A stretch of DNA of 64,000 bases, taken from Cheilinus undulatus (lineage: Eukaryota; Chordata; Actinopteri; Labriformes; Labridae). Under the pieces are notes generated by a model. That model worked only from the letters and a program-made list of their open reading frames with translations. It was not told the origin of the DNA and did no database searches. The stretch spans positions 22,320,275-22,384,274 of the forward strand of contig NC_054881.1 in assembly GCF_018320785.1 (NCBI RefSeq), written 5' to 3'. Position numbers and translations under genes: made by a program. Below, one piece after another: positions 46,301 to 58,233 of this stretch. Positions within the stretch are counted from its first letter, which is position 1, and each line of letters starts with the position of its first letter.

Positions 46301-48894
46301 TGTCATTTTTGAAAAGAAAACAACTCACTGCTGTTCTTTGTTCTTTTAACAAAGAAATGTTGTCAAGTTCTGATAAAACTGGCGCTTTAGCAACATCCAC
46401 GCTAATCTCTTCCTCCACAATTGCACCGGCCTCTTGTTGCTGCCTGCTTACGTCACAACTCCGCCGCACCTGAGAGTACTGCCCCTCGGCGCTGATTGGT
46501 CCTGTCACCTTCTAACCGAGCTCAAACCGCTCAGACAAGAGCTTTGCAAGATGGATTCGCCAGTGAGAAACACAGAAACAGGTGTATCCATCTGCTTTGC
46601 AAGGTTATAGTTTAACTACGTGTATGGTTAAAGTTAACTCTTTATGAGTTATATTAACACTGTTAATTTTGCTGTACTTTATTATAGAAGTGTGACTTTA
46701 CCTGAACAACCTGGTTGGAGATCTATTCTCTTGTTGTTCTTGCCAATAATGAAAGATCATATTTTACTGTAAAACTCCTCAGTAACTTCTCATTACTTAA
46801 AGTAAATTTTAACTAAATACTTTTTACTTTTACTTGGGTAGATTTATAGACCAGTACTTTTACTTTTACTTTTACTTAAGTAAATTTTAACCAGAGTAAC
46901 TACTTTTACTTGAGTACATTAGTCTTGTACTTTTTCCACCTCTGGTCTCTGATTGTCTTGTTTGCTTTAATCAGTCATATGGATCTATATTTAAAGGATA
47001 TTTCAATATTTTTGAAGTTGGGTTGTATCTGGTACTTGGCAATAGCAACGGCATTGACATACAGAGATTTCAGTGCGCACCGCCCTTTAAGGACAACATG
47101 CTGGGGGCATTAGCAAGAAAGCTAGACTATACAGTACTACCTTTTTAAATTAAAGTTTTATATAAAAATTGGCCAGAACAGTGTTGGCTCAAGTGTAAGC
47201 TATCTAAAAAAATTGTGACTGTTTTGGAATGCAGCTTTTGGCTACGTGTTCCTCTGCCCCAGCGTATTTTCACCTCAAAACTAGTTACCTCGGCTCAATT
47301 TTTCTACTACTAACAGCTGACAAGTTTTCATAAGCGAAACACATTGTACTGACTGATTTTCCAATTTGTCTTTGGAATTTGAAGAAGATCCGTTAAACAC
47401 CAGCACTGAGCAAGGCAGGGAACTCTGGATGAAGAGATAGGCAGGCTGCAGGCCTGATCAGTAATGTCCCTTAGAGTTGTAAAATTCAATTGTCTGGAGT
47501 CTCTCTCATCTGTTTACAGTAGAATTATAAAGTCTAATTGCTGATGGTATGAAAGATTTTCTAAATCTTTCCGTCCTGCAGCGAAGGGATAGGAGCCGTC
47601 CACCACCGTTGTTTCTTTGGTCATTTAGAGAGATATGAAGTGGACGATCCATTTCCTCAGAATGGCCTCCACGTGGCCATTGCCAACACGTGGCAATTGT
47701 GGAAAGTTGCATCAGAAAATAGGCCAAACCTGAAGGCTTGAGCCAGCATTATATTCTGCCCCATTTTTACCAAGAACTTGCTAAGTTATGCTGATAAACT
47801 GTTCCCTTGTGTAGTGCTGTATAGCCTGGTTTTCTTGCTGGTGCTCCCAGTGCTCTCTCCTTAAATGGGCACTACACACTGAAATCTCTGAAGGCTAGTG
47901 CCATTACTATTGCTAAATACCTTCTACAACCCAACTCCAAACTGAAATATTCCTTTAACATCATGTAACATATGCAGCTTAACAGCATATATTTTTGTGA
48001 GTACATGTATTTTTAGAGTCTATATTTTTACAGCGCATGGCCTCAACTGGAAAAACAAGCTGGTTGTTGCTGGTTTGGTCTATCATGCAAACACTTCTTC
48101 TAAGTACAGAAATTCCTCATGCGTGCATAAAGATCATAAAAACAGACTCGACTGAAGAAGAGTGACTTTTGAAATCCACTAAAGCATCCCTTATTTTTTT
48201 AAAAACATTGGCTTTTTGTCTGTATGATTTTTAGATTTAAAAAAAGGTTATGGCACAAGTTTTTTGTTGCTAGAAGTTGCTTACGCATTTTATTGGATTC
48301 ATGCCAGATTATCAAGTATCTGGCCCTTTTAAAATATGGATTTGTAACATTAATGAATCTTAAATGCTTTTAGGATCAATCAAGTCAGCTCTTATGTAAG
48401 CAAATGAAATAATCCTCATATTTAGGAACTTTTCATGGTGTAATTACCATGGGAAATGTCAGAATGATCTCTTGTAACCTCTCCTGTGTGAGGAGACCAG
48501 GACATCAAGGAATCAAACATTTATCAATCATAAGGTGATGGGGCAAGACTTTAAATCCATTCGTTTCTGTTTCGAGGTACGTACTTAGAAGCTATATGCT
48601 ATGTTGACTACAAACACAGACATATGGCCATGAATTAAGTCAAACGTATGGTGACAAACTTCCACATGGACATACACAGAACCCAGAGCTGCCTCAAAAA
48701 CAATTACTTTAAAAACAATAATGACTAACATTTAAAAGTCACACTTATTAAAGTCAAAGAATGTTAAAGACAATATAAAAACACTGAAATGTCTTTGTTA
48801 CCCTCTGCAGGTTGAAATCTCTTTGGGGCCTCACGTCAGCGTGCGCCATCATCCCGCACATCACCATGACAACAGCAACCACAGTGGTCCTCAT
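43303..48894 (-). CDS. ptgds-like: PTGDS-like secreted lipocalin
   Basis: Six exons (48,802-48,894; 45,318-45,457; 45,153-45,229; 43,782-43,892; 43,581-43,682; 43,303-43,325) give 181 aa. There is a signal peptide (MRTTVVAVVMVMCGMMAHA), then DFNLQRFAGNWYRVGLAYDS with the lipocalin G-x-W motif, ATPYGCVSRVYQYEK, VVDTNYTDYALVLKHKVF, QVALYGRS and a Pro-rich end. Exons 3 (77 nt) and 5 (102 nt) match the other two lipocalin genes in length. The catalytic Cys of mammalian prostaglandin D synthase (SMCKS) is Gly here (ASMGTI), so I expect carrier rather than synthase activity. With the chosen last exon (GPMVYLR) the usual C-terminal disulfide Cys is missing. A further 3' splice site at about 43,280 would give a tail with Cys instead. 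Intron 1 is swollen by several repeats. Confidence 0.85.
44390..44640. repeat. AGCTA/TACGT-rich palindromic repeat in intron 3
   Basis: Repeated TAGCTACGT, ACATAGCTA and TTAGCTTTAGC words. It mirrors the region at 17,180-17,530. It lies in the large intron between exons 3 and 4 of the PTGDS-like gene. Confidence 0.55.
44826..44912. repeat. Short copy of the CCGCCAAGGAGGTTATG repeat
   Basis: It has both ends of the family seen at 21,103-21,716 (CCGCCAAGGAGGTTATGTT at the left, CTGAGTGCTTTTCTAGTTT at the right) joined with almost no interior. This is an internally deleted copy. Confidence 0.75.
45600..46925 (+). repeat. Dispersed repeat split by younger insertions
   Basis: Blocks at 45,600-45,835 and 46,745-46,870 match, in order and orientation, the continuous repeat at 15,120-15,415. 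The gap contains the MULE-like MITE (46,026-46,607) and other sequence. The right part ends in ACTTTTACTT simple repeats (46,820-46,925). Confidence 0.6.
46026..46607 (+). mobile_element. MULE-like MITE, full-length copy
   Basis: The left end TAACCTGACACGCCAGATGG and the right end CCATCTGCTTTGCAAGGTTA are imperfect terminal inverted repeats. Exact 9-bp target duplications TAGTTTAAC lie at 46,017-46,025 and 46,608-46,616. The interior holds GTTTGGGAAAGGGCAGAGCC, CGTTCTGTCCGTCACATC, GGGCCAATCAGAGCAACAAA and a 3' CTGATTGGTCCTGTCAC block. No transposase is visible. This is the reference copy for relatives at 2.6-3.2, 8.8-9.2, 12.3-12.9 and 25.2 kb. Confidence 0.85.
46991..47958. mobile_element. 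Long-terminal-inverted-repeat element, with nested LINE
   Basis: Arms of about 150-200 bases face each other. The left begins TTAAAGGATATTTCAATATT, and the right, read in reverse, begins TTAAAGGAATATTTCAGTTT. Both share GAGATTTCAGTG, CAATAG.AA.GGCA and GCAAGAAA.C..G.CTATACAG. The arms resemble those of the foldback at 51,581-52,072. Between them lies unrelated sequence, including a LINE fragment. Confidence 0.7.
47500..47760 (-). mobile_element. LINE C-terminal fragment inside the long-TIR element
   Basis: The minus strand encodes GGRLLSLRCRTERFRKSFIP followed by SAIRLYN, a motif at the very end of many fish non-LTR retrotransposon ORFs (RCRTERFKKSFIPSAI.L.N). The upstream part is missing. 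Confidence 0.65.
47959..48801. other. Rest of PTGDS-like intron 1; nothing recognised
   Basis: Plain AT-rich intron with no array, transposon end or exon that I can support. Confidence 0.5.
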
Positions 48895-49314
48895 GTCTGC
48901 GTGGAGAAAAAGGGAAGCACTGGATGGATCTGAAAGGTGAAAAGAAAGGGTATCCGACCTAAGCCTGAAGTGAACTGAAGGCAGCTCTCACACAGGTACA
49001 GAGTGGCAAAGCCTGTGGCAATGTTTGCTTTTCTGCTGATCCGCCCACCTGCCCGTCAGCCAATCATTTCCAGGAGAGCAGGGAACAGTGGGTAAGTGTT
49101 GAAGATGTGTGGCTCCAAAACAAGCCTGACTCAGACTTTAACTTCCCGTAAATGCAGGAGTAGTTGGTACTGTGGTCGCCTGGTATCAGCTGAAGCTCAT
49201 GAGCAGAACACAAGTATGATATGACTTTGTCATGCACAGTCATGGGTTGACTTTGTCATGCAATGAAGGAAAAAATAAGTATATTTTACACTGCAGTACT
49301 GATTTACCCTGGTA

Positions 49315-50185
49315 TTGGTTTAATAAATCAATCATGGTCAATATATTTGGCCTTTTTGACAAAAAAGAAAACTCTAAATGTCAGAGAAAACAGATTTCTA
49401 CAAAGTAATGTCAATTAAACAAAAATATGTTTGGTAAATTAAGTGACTGCATAAATATTCACCCTTTTAAAAGTGACTGACCAAATTTAACAGAAGTCCA
49501 GCCAGTTGGTAATAGTAGTTGAAATGGGAATTACCTGAGTGCAGTGAATGTGTCTCAAGAGACTGTTGTGTAAAGACACCTGTGTCTGGAAGGTCCAATC
49601 ATTAGTTCATCAGTATTCCTGGATACAATTACACCATGAAGACAAAAGAACACTCCAAGAAACTCAGAGAAAAGTATAATGAAAAGTATAAGTCAGAGAA
49701 TGGAAACAAAGAAAATTTCCAAGGCACTGAACATCCACAGAGTTCAGTTAACTTCATCAAGAAATGGAAAGACTATGTCATGCTTAAACCTGTCTAGATC
49801 ACAAACAAGAAGTGACCGAACAAGAAGGAGACTCGTGAGAGAGGCCATCAAGACACCTGTAACTACTCTGAAGGAGCTACAAGCTTCACCAGCTGAGAGG
49901 GGAGAGACTCTGCATACAACAACAGTTACCCAGGTTCTTCACCAGTCAAAGCTTTATGGGAGCGTGGCAAAGAGAAAGAGAAAGTTCTTTGTTCTGAAGA
50001 GACCACAACGGTGCTTTTAGGGCATCAGACAAGATGCCATGTTTGGCGGACACCAAACACTTCACATCACCACAAACACACCATCCCCACTGTAAAACAC
50101 AGTGGTGGCAGCATCATGCTGTGGGGATGGCCCTGGAAGGCTTGTAAAGGTAGAAAGTAAAATGAATGTGGAAATCTGAGAAGGA
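49315..50185 (+). mobile_element. Tc1-like transposon copy, 3'-truncated
   Basis: The left terminal region (AATAAATCAATCATGG, CCTTTTTGAC) matches the inverted right end of the copy at 31.0-31.1 kb. The transposase region is degraded: helix-turn-helix (SKALNIHRVQLTSS), an R-R-x-L-V-R-E segment, and GTGGTGGCAGCATCATGCTG as in family members. It stops after CCCTGGAAGGCTTGTAAAGG, before the last catalytic block. It is 5' of the PTGDS-like gene. Confidence 0.8.
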
Positions 50186-51580
50186 GACTTGATGGAAGAC
50201 GCACATATTGTTGATGTAATTGATGGGAGCTATCTGATGAGATAGACTAAAGAGATTTTGTGATACTTTTTTGTTAATAAAATGATATTGTATATAATCA
50301 TTGTATTTTGTATAGTTTCCTAATTTTTCAGTTGTATATTTCTCAAAAGTTACTGAGTAGCTGATTGATTAAATGCGTGTTATGTTTTCATAACACGCTG
50401 ATAAGTCCTCATAGGGGAGCCATGAGTGTGTTTGGGGTCATATGTCAATGGTGAGTGTTCATAAAGAACACGTCTCTCTACTGCAGAAAATATACTTAAA
50501 GACTGATGAAGTGCTACTGCTTTATTTCTTCAGCATATTGTTTACCTACAAGAAACCTCAGCATGGTATTTTTCCACACCTGCTGGGAAAAATAACGTCT
50601 GAATTCTTGGCTTCAATTAAAGTTTGAGAGGCAAGTTTGAACAACTATCGACCGAGTCAGTAAACATAATTATTACTCAAGTCTTAACAAGAAGATCAAG
50701 TCATCCCTCTTATGAAAGAGACATCTCTATCAAAGACTGATTTTTAAACTGGCAGTATTTTCTGTCCAGTTAAAGCCTTAGAAGTACATGTGAAGTTATC
50801 AAAATAAATGTGCAAACATGCTAATCTACAGGGCCGGCTCTTTAAAGGATGATTTCACATTAGAACCAAGTGCACTTTGTCCCTAAAGTCCATTTGATTT
50901 GATCAGTGTGAACACAGGTGTACCCTGCTCACAGCACCTTGGACTTGGGCACAGTACAAAGAGGGATGTGAGCATAACCTTGCTCCAGTACAGGGTAGAG
51001 CTGTGAACATCTCCTGTCTCCACACTTGAGCATAGTACAAAACATTTGTGTCTAATGTGAAAATGCCCTAACAAATGCTGCTGGACATACCATTTATAAC
51101 TACTCAACATACAGTTTTCATTTTGAGTTACACTACATTAAAGACTCGACCTGGGTGATTTCAAATATCCTATCCTGGTATTTTCTTGCCCTTTACAGTA
51201 ACAGTATTGCAAAATTAAAAAGAGATCATGCACTTTAATGCATTCAGGTATTACAACCCCTTTTTGACCCTACATCATGTCTCTGTACTCAGTTCTTTCT
51301 AATTGCATCCATAGTTCTAAGTGTGTGCTAAGTTGCTGCAGACTAAAGCATATTTCCTAATGTGGATGTTCAAAATAAAAGCACTTGAGAAAAACAGCTA
51401 CAGACTTTAATTGTGAAGCACCAGATGCTAATCGTTAATTTAACTTATCTTTAGCAATGGTACCAGTAAGTAGCTAATGCGGCACACAGCGTGTGTTACA
51501 GCCATACACAGGCTGACAGAAATGCTTTGCAAAGCTAGCAAACTGGCTGTATGCTATTGTTATTACAGACTTTATGCTTT
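50186..51580. other. No gene seen
   Basis: AT-rich intergenic DNA. About 51,280-51,480 is unremarkable unique sequence leading to the foldback element. Confidence 0.5.
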
Positions 51581-52072
51581 GAGGGATATTTCAGTATTTT
51601 TGAAGTTGAGCCATATGAGGTATGTAGCAGTAGTAGTGGCATTAGCCTCTAGTGGTTTCAGAGAGCAATGCTGCTTTAAGGACTCGTTGGTTGTACTATC
51701 CAGGAAGCTAGGCTATACATCATAACAGATGGGTACAGTTTCTTCCTGGAATTTAGCGAGTTTTATTAAAAAAAGGGCCACAAAACATGTTGGCTGATTT
51801 TTTCAGGTTAAAAAAATAAACATTTTCAAAGATTTTAATCGTGCATACGTCTGAGCCAACATTGCTTTGTGGCCCATTTTAACCAACAACTAGCTAAATT
51901 CCATGGGGAGAAACTGTACCCATCTGTTACGCTGTATAGCCTAGATTCCTGGCCGGTACAACCAGCAAGTCCTTTTTAAAGGAGCAATGCTCTCTGAAAT
52001 CACTGGAGGCAAATGCCACTTCTACTACATACCTCATATAGCCCAACTTCAAAAATACTAAAATATCTGTTT
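51581..52072. mobile_element. Foldback element with arms of about 220 bp
   Basis: The left arm (51,581-51,810) and right arm (51,845-52,072) are inverted, well-matched copies. Shared blocks include GTATTTTTGAAGTTG, ATATGAGGTATGTAG, GGCTATACA, AACAGATGGGTACAGTTTC and GGGCCACAAA, with only about 35 bases between the arms. Transcribed in either direction it would form a very long RNA hairpin. It belongs to the same family as the element at 46,991-47,958. Confidence 0.85.
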
Positions 52073-55000
52073 GATTACAATGGCACGAGTGGGTGACGTT
52101 CAGTTAGTTACCCATCTGCTTGTATTGCTAGAGCAAAACATGCTGATGACCTGGACTTACACTTACATGTTATCCCCAGGGGGACCAACAGGGACAAAAC
52201 CCTGAAGTTGCTTGCAGGAGTTTTGAAAGATGTAACAAAGCTACACTGTGCATGTCTTTCTTTCCCCTTGATGTTGAAGTGAATTATTAACATGCATCTG
52301 AAAAATAAGGGTCATGTCGAAACATGTTCAGAATTTCATGCAATTTTTACAGCACCACGGCCTAAAATGGCCAATCATACTTTTCTATAATGATAAGTCT
52401 TGATTGTCATTGGTTTAAATTGGTATAAATGTAGATTTTACCGCAAAGAAAAGACACTATACCTAGAAATTAAACAAAAAACATCACAGATTGACCCAAA
52501 CTGAACTGACCCAATTTTGCAGTCATTTATAAAACGGTGTTTATAGGGGTTAATGTCCGGGCTGCTGGTTTAAAGTTTAGCAGTATTGCTAACCTCTTTA
52601 AAGGTTTTAGTGCTACGTATCTGGGTTATCTGACTGAACTGTTATTTAGGCTATTCGGTCCAACTAATCACAAGAAAAGCATCAGAGCCCAAATGAACAA
52701 TTTAAATAGTTTTATTAATAATGATTTTTTCCATTTGCAGCACTGCTTTTATCTCATTCTTTTGAAATGCATGATGTATACAGCTAGCCTTCAGTGGACA
52801 AGAGGACATCAGTGTGGGCACACCTCACAGACCTCCACTACTCACTCTGCATGAGCCGAGAGCTGCCGCCTGTGCAATCAGACCATTAAATTAAATAAAA
52901 ACAAGAATACAAAAAAAACAACAAAAAAAAAAAACAACCTCCCACTCACATAGGCAGACGTGTACAGACTTGTTTTTTCTCTAGCACTGCTGGATGTTCC
53001 TGAGGAGCACGGCAGGGAAAACAGAAAAACAGAGTGCAAAAAAAAACAAAAACAAAAAGAAAAAACAGAAGCAGAAATGTTAATCAGAGTCCGGAGGGAC
53101 AGTCAGACCAGAGACATGTGAAAAAGCATTATAATGTGCAGTGTAACCTGCCTGCAGCCATACCATGATGTCTAAATGATCATCAGCTTAAATAGACTTT
53201 CAACATGACATTTTTGCTGTTTTTTTTGCAAAAACTGAAATATTTCATAAAATTTTCTTGTTCACTAATAACTTCCTATGTACAGTTGTTTAAATCTTAC
53301 ACATGAGGTCCAAAAACTGCAGGATAAAAAGATGACATGCACTTTTGTCTGTTTCCCTTGTTGCTGAGGACACAGCGCCCCCATCTGGTCAAACCAAATG
53401 TTAACACTGTCCCAAAGAAACACACAAGCTTGCATGGCAGCTCTGTCAAATAGTGCGACATCTACCTTTGGAAACATGAAAACCTGCACCTGGTCAAAAC
53501 AAATGACTCATTTAACCCGGAAAAGGCTGTTTCCTAATGCACGGAGCTCCAAAGAGGACATGGGAAAAGAAATACAAATATTTAAGTTTAAGGTGTGCAC
53601 AGAAAACTCACCTGACCACTGGATACCTTAAGAATAATGCTCACATTTACTCATTACAGAAAAATGTTTTTCACATTCTCTAGAAAGCTTTGTGCATGCA
53701 CCATACAGCTTCCAGCAATTTGTAACTTCTGGTCGCTCCTCTGAGGGCCAGAGATGTCTTAAAAGCTTTCAACTGCCATGAGAAAACTTTGGTTATTTTC
53801 ACAAAAATGTCCATTGATAACTCTGTCTTGTTAAAAAGTCCTGAATTCAGACCACATTGTTCTGATAAAGGCTCAAGGCTCTTTGAAAATGACTATAAAA
53901 GCTGTAGTACACATGCAAGGTCAGTATTGGATATGTTACTTTGTAATGAAACACATGCATGCTCAGTCTTCTTTCCACTAAGCTGTCAGATGAAAACAAA
54001 AGTGGCGTGCATACGAACATTTGTGTGCATGCTACTCCAAGTGACTCTAAACTACAAAATGAGTAAATTTCAAAAAAACAAAACTTCTTTAAAAAGCGGG
54101 TGAAACTGCCTTATGAGCACATGAAACTTTATGCTGAGCATGTTAAACTTTCTCATGGATTCAAGATACATTTGTGGGCATGATTAAGCTTGGGTATCCT
54201 TTGTCTTTTTTGTGATAGCGGAGCTAAATTGCCACGTTTTACACTAACAGTGAACTCATCGATATTCTTAATAGAAAAAGTGTTTCAGAAGTCGGCAGCT
54301 GAATTAAGTTGTTTAAGTAGTGCGCATGATTCGGAAAATAGACGCCAATAGCACATGTAGTGAAGGAAAAAGGTGTAATTCCTTCAAATAATGTGTTTCG
54401 TCCCTTTCCTTTGGAATGACAGGAATCACATTGGGAGAGTGACGTACCGAAATGAAGCACCGAAATCTGTCTTGTAATTTGCTACGGTAAGGATCAGATG
54501 TATTGGAAGGGGATTTCAACACTCATCCCTAAGCACGGTAAGTTCTTGAGAGGACAAGCTCTAAGTAAGGTCTTAAAACATTTTCAGCAGACCTGAAAGT
54601 TTCTCATGAGCACAAGAAACTTTATCATCGCCTGAAACTATCTTGTCAGCATGTGAAACTATCTTGTTAACGTGTCAAATTTTTTCGTGAGCACAAGAAA
54701 CTTTTCATACAGTAAGCATAAAACTTTTTTTTTAACATGTTAAGACTTTATCATACACAGCAAATTTTCTTGTGAGCAGGGGTTATTGACTGGTACACAA
54801 CAGAGACTTCTCTGTAATTTTTTTTCTATCCATGTCCCTTCAGGAGCTCTGTACTAGTGCCTTTTCTTATTGGAAGGGAGAAGGAAAAAACAACCAAAAA
54901 AAAAACAAAAACAAAAACAAAAAAAAAAAACAGTGCCTTTTGATTGTCTTACACTCACGCATGTATCCCCCTTAAAAACCCAAATCACAAAGCTATGATT

Positions 55001-58000
55001 CCACACAAGAAACAAAAAAATAAAGCAAACATATTTAGCAGTGACACAATCAAAGAATAATTACGTTATTTCAAAAATAATAATTTAAACTCATTTAAAA
55101 AAGTGTACAATGGAAACATCTTATTCAGAGTGCTCTGCTGTGGGCTGTTCAGACAGGGCTCAAGCATCATAACAGCCAGACTGTTCCCTTACATACACAA
55201 ACATTACTTTACAACATCACCATTATTATTGTCATTGGTCACTCATTTTGCTTTTTCAGACATTCATGAGAACATTTCACACTCATCATTAAAGAATAAA
55301 TACAAGCGAGAGGAAAAAGTCTTTGAACTAAGACCACAGAGGAAGCAGCGATGAAGCTCTGTTTCTATCAAGAGGCGAATTTCTACTATGTGCAGTCGTC
55401 GGTTCACAGTACGAAGACATCGTTTTGAACCTACCGAGAAAAACTGCAGGAAACAAAGCAGCCAAAGCTAGGCAAAAGAAAAAAAACAGGTCATGAAGAG
55501 GAACAGGTCCTCCACGGTACAGCCAGTCTTCATATGACTTGTTACACATTTAATATCAGTAACAGTCAGACTGGCTGTGTTGAGGCGATTTCAAAAAAGA
55601 GAGTCAATAGAACAATGGCGGACTAGACATGACACATGTCAGGAAAAGATTTCAGAGAACAGTTTAGAACAGGAGATCTGTTGAAGATTTGTGTCACCAA
55701 ACAAATCATACCATTGTTTGGTTGAATATAAGCACAGCAGAATGAGCCAAAGTGGCGAATTGGAGAATCGGATCGTACAGAGGTACTGTTACGAAGCAGT
55801 GTAGGACCACAGAAGGAGAACAGGTTACAGATGGATGATCAGAATGACTTGAGAGCTTGGCAGAATGAGAAAGGCTTTACATAAAAGGTGACCAGAAAAT
55901 GGCAAATTACAGCTTTAGACAACCTAAGAGGCAAAAGATGGTTAAAGACAGGAATGTAATAATACTCTCAGCTAACTATACAATATGAATCACAATATTG
56001 GACACCCTACATGATTTTATCCCCTTTTTTTCAGTTTTCATTTTTGTAACATCCTTTAGGGTAACAACCCATGCATGGTGTTTGTAGGTGTGACCCATTA
56101 GATGTTTGAATCAAATCATGTGAGCTGTTATAGTTGTTCACTATTAGTGGAGCCAAAACTATATTTTCCATCAAGAAAGCTTTCAGTGCTTTCCTTTTAA
56201 TAATAAATATCATGCATGAATGCTATGGTGAAAACTGACAGGTATTTTACTTCCAAACACTGTTGAGCTCCAAAAGCCTTTCTTCTTAGGCTACTGTTGC
56301 AAAACAACACAATAGCACTCTCTGCTGTTTAAATAAGAGCATCTCAATATACGTTTTCCAAATTGATTTAAATTGTCCATATTTGTATTAGTTTTGAATT
56401 GTATTGTGAGGTATCATTACACCCCTACTTACAGAGGAATCTGAGTTATAATAAGGACCAGAAGAGACTTGAAGGTAAAGAAAAAGAGAAGACAGACTGA
56501 TTGAAAAGACATTATGACAGCCTTGCAAAATTTGGACTCTTGGCCATTCAGACATCAACACAGACTCTTCCAGGAAAAAACTTGCTTGTGGCTCTGCAGT
56601 CATGGATTTTAAGCAGATGATTTTCAGAATAAAACTAGATTTTTTTTAGTAAGCTTTTGCATGATGGGGACTTGAAGACATTAACTGGAATTACAGAAGG
56701 GAAAGTACAGGGAGCATAGGTCTGACAGGGGACCCAGTGAGACGCTATTTAGTCGGCCAGGGCCTGTGAATCTGGGAGGTGAACTCACAGTAAGGCACAG
56801 TGCTCTGCTTGTGGTTGGTAATGCTCATTCATACTGCTACAACCTCTGATGACAAAAACAGACAAAACATCAACAACAAAGCACATTTTCTCTTCTTCTA
56901 CTGTTTCATTTCTTCACACACCTCTTCATAATAAAAGTCTCTTCTCCCGCCTTTGTATCTTTGGATCTTTCGGCTCACTTGCAACCCTTTTTAGCACCAA
57001 AAACAAACATGAAAACACCAGTTTTGACTATCAGGTGCCTCTCTGTCTTCAGTCAGGTCCTCTTCATGTATTTCGGAAGAAAATGCACATCCTATGATAG
57101 GTAACTTTTGGGACAAAACCTGCAGATTGCATGTCAGCTCAGTGTGTAAAACATCCTATTTACGGGAAAGAAAAATCCAATGTGTTTAGCCCAGGGTTGA
57201 ACCAGTCAGATCACTTGACTTTGTGTTCCAGCAGCTGATATAAAATACAGTTTGTGGAGAATGCATAAAAGCAAAAACAACCTGATATAGAAAAAAAGGA
57301 GAAAGCTTTTACAACATAATAAATTACTAAGACTCTCTAATTTCTTAAATATGTAAACAAACACTACAACTTAAATATATTTGGTGTGATGCAGACATAT
57401 TTAAATAAAAAAAGCTCTTGTTTTATATCAGCGCTTATGTGGTGTGGCTGATTATTGCACTGCCAATGCTGGAGCACTATTGCACATGAGTGAATCTTTC
57501 AGCTTCAACCACTGGTCTAATTTAAATCCCTCACATCCTTACGTTGTTCCCTTTTGAATGAAAAGAATAAAAATAAAGTTATCAGACTGAGACAGGAGTG
57601 TCACTGCTGGCTAACTGTGCAGGTGCAGTCAGGGGGTGGAGGCTGTAGTCATTCAAAAACAATCTTCATGATGAAGCAAAGGACCGAGAGAGGCTCTGTC
57701 TGTGCTGTCCATGCTCGTCTTCAGCACACTTTGAGTCTGTGATTTCTCTAAGTTTGCAGCCCAAACACCAGCTGTGTGCTCCAGCTACACATCTGGACCA
57801 GGACGGACAGGCATGGTTGTTAGAAGCCGGTGTGGGCAGGGGATTGTGTGGCTATGAGAGGTGCATTCAAGTTACCAAATAGACCTGGTTGTAGGGTGTA
57901 TGTGACTCTCTGTTTGCTGAGGTAGCGAGAGGAAAGTTGCCGCGGAAAAGTCAGGAGGGACGGATGGAGTGGTGCAATGTGTCTGAGTGTCTGTGGCGTG

Positions 58001-58233
58001 CATAAGTCTGTTTTAAAGAGGTTTTAAAGAGCAAAAGGTGGGAATTAAATGTGTCCATGTGTTCATTTATGTTGATGTGTTGGCATTTGGAGTGTATGTA
58101 TGGCTATTACTTGGATGCATTCATGTAGGCGGGGTTGAGGTCCTTCCTTCTGCTCTCCTGGTCAGACAATATTGTCGTCTTTTTCTGTTTCTGTAGAAGT
58201 GGGTTTGTTTACATGTAGTGTTCAGCCTGGTCA
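52073..58233. other. Long gene-free stretch 3' of the SLC27A gene
   Basis: No coding exon is seen on either strand. It includes A-rich tracts (about 52,905-52,940, 53,038-53,065, 54,890-54,932), the minisatellite at 54,080-54,790 and a degraded relative of the MULE-like MITE interior near 56,120-56,200. The part nearest the SLC27A stop codon (about 55,100-58,230) is unique and GC-balanced. It could be a long 3' UTR of that gene, but no poly(A) signal could be fixed. Confidence 0.35.
54080..54790. repeat. Degenerate minisatellite, GAGCACAAGAAACTTT type
   Basis: Imperfect copies of a 22-26 bp unit near CATGAGCACAAGAAACTTTC, clearest at 54,105-54,160 and 54,595-54,780, with a diverged centre. 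It resembles in style, and partly in sequence (CATGTGAAACT and AAACTTT words), the minisatellite at 5,090-5,675. Confidence 0.55.

Noticed and set aside
52537-54103. Plus-strand frames of about 100 codons
   Set aside because: No domain or codon-use signal; they fall in A-rich or minisatellite DNA that may be the SLC27A 3' region.
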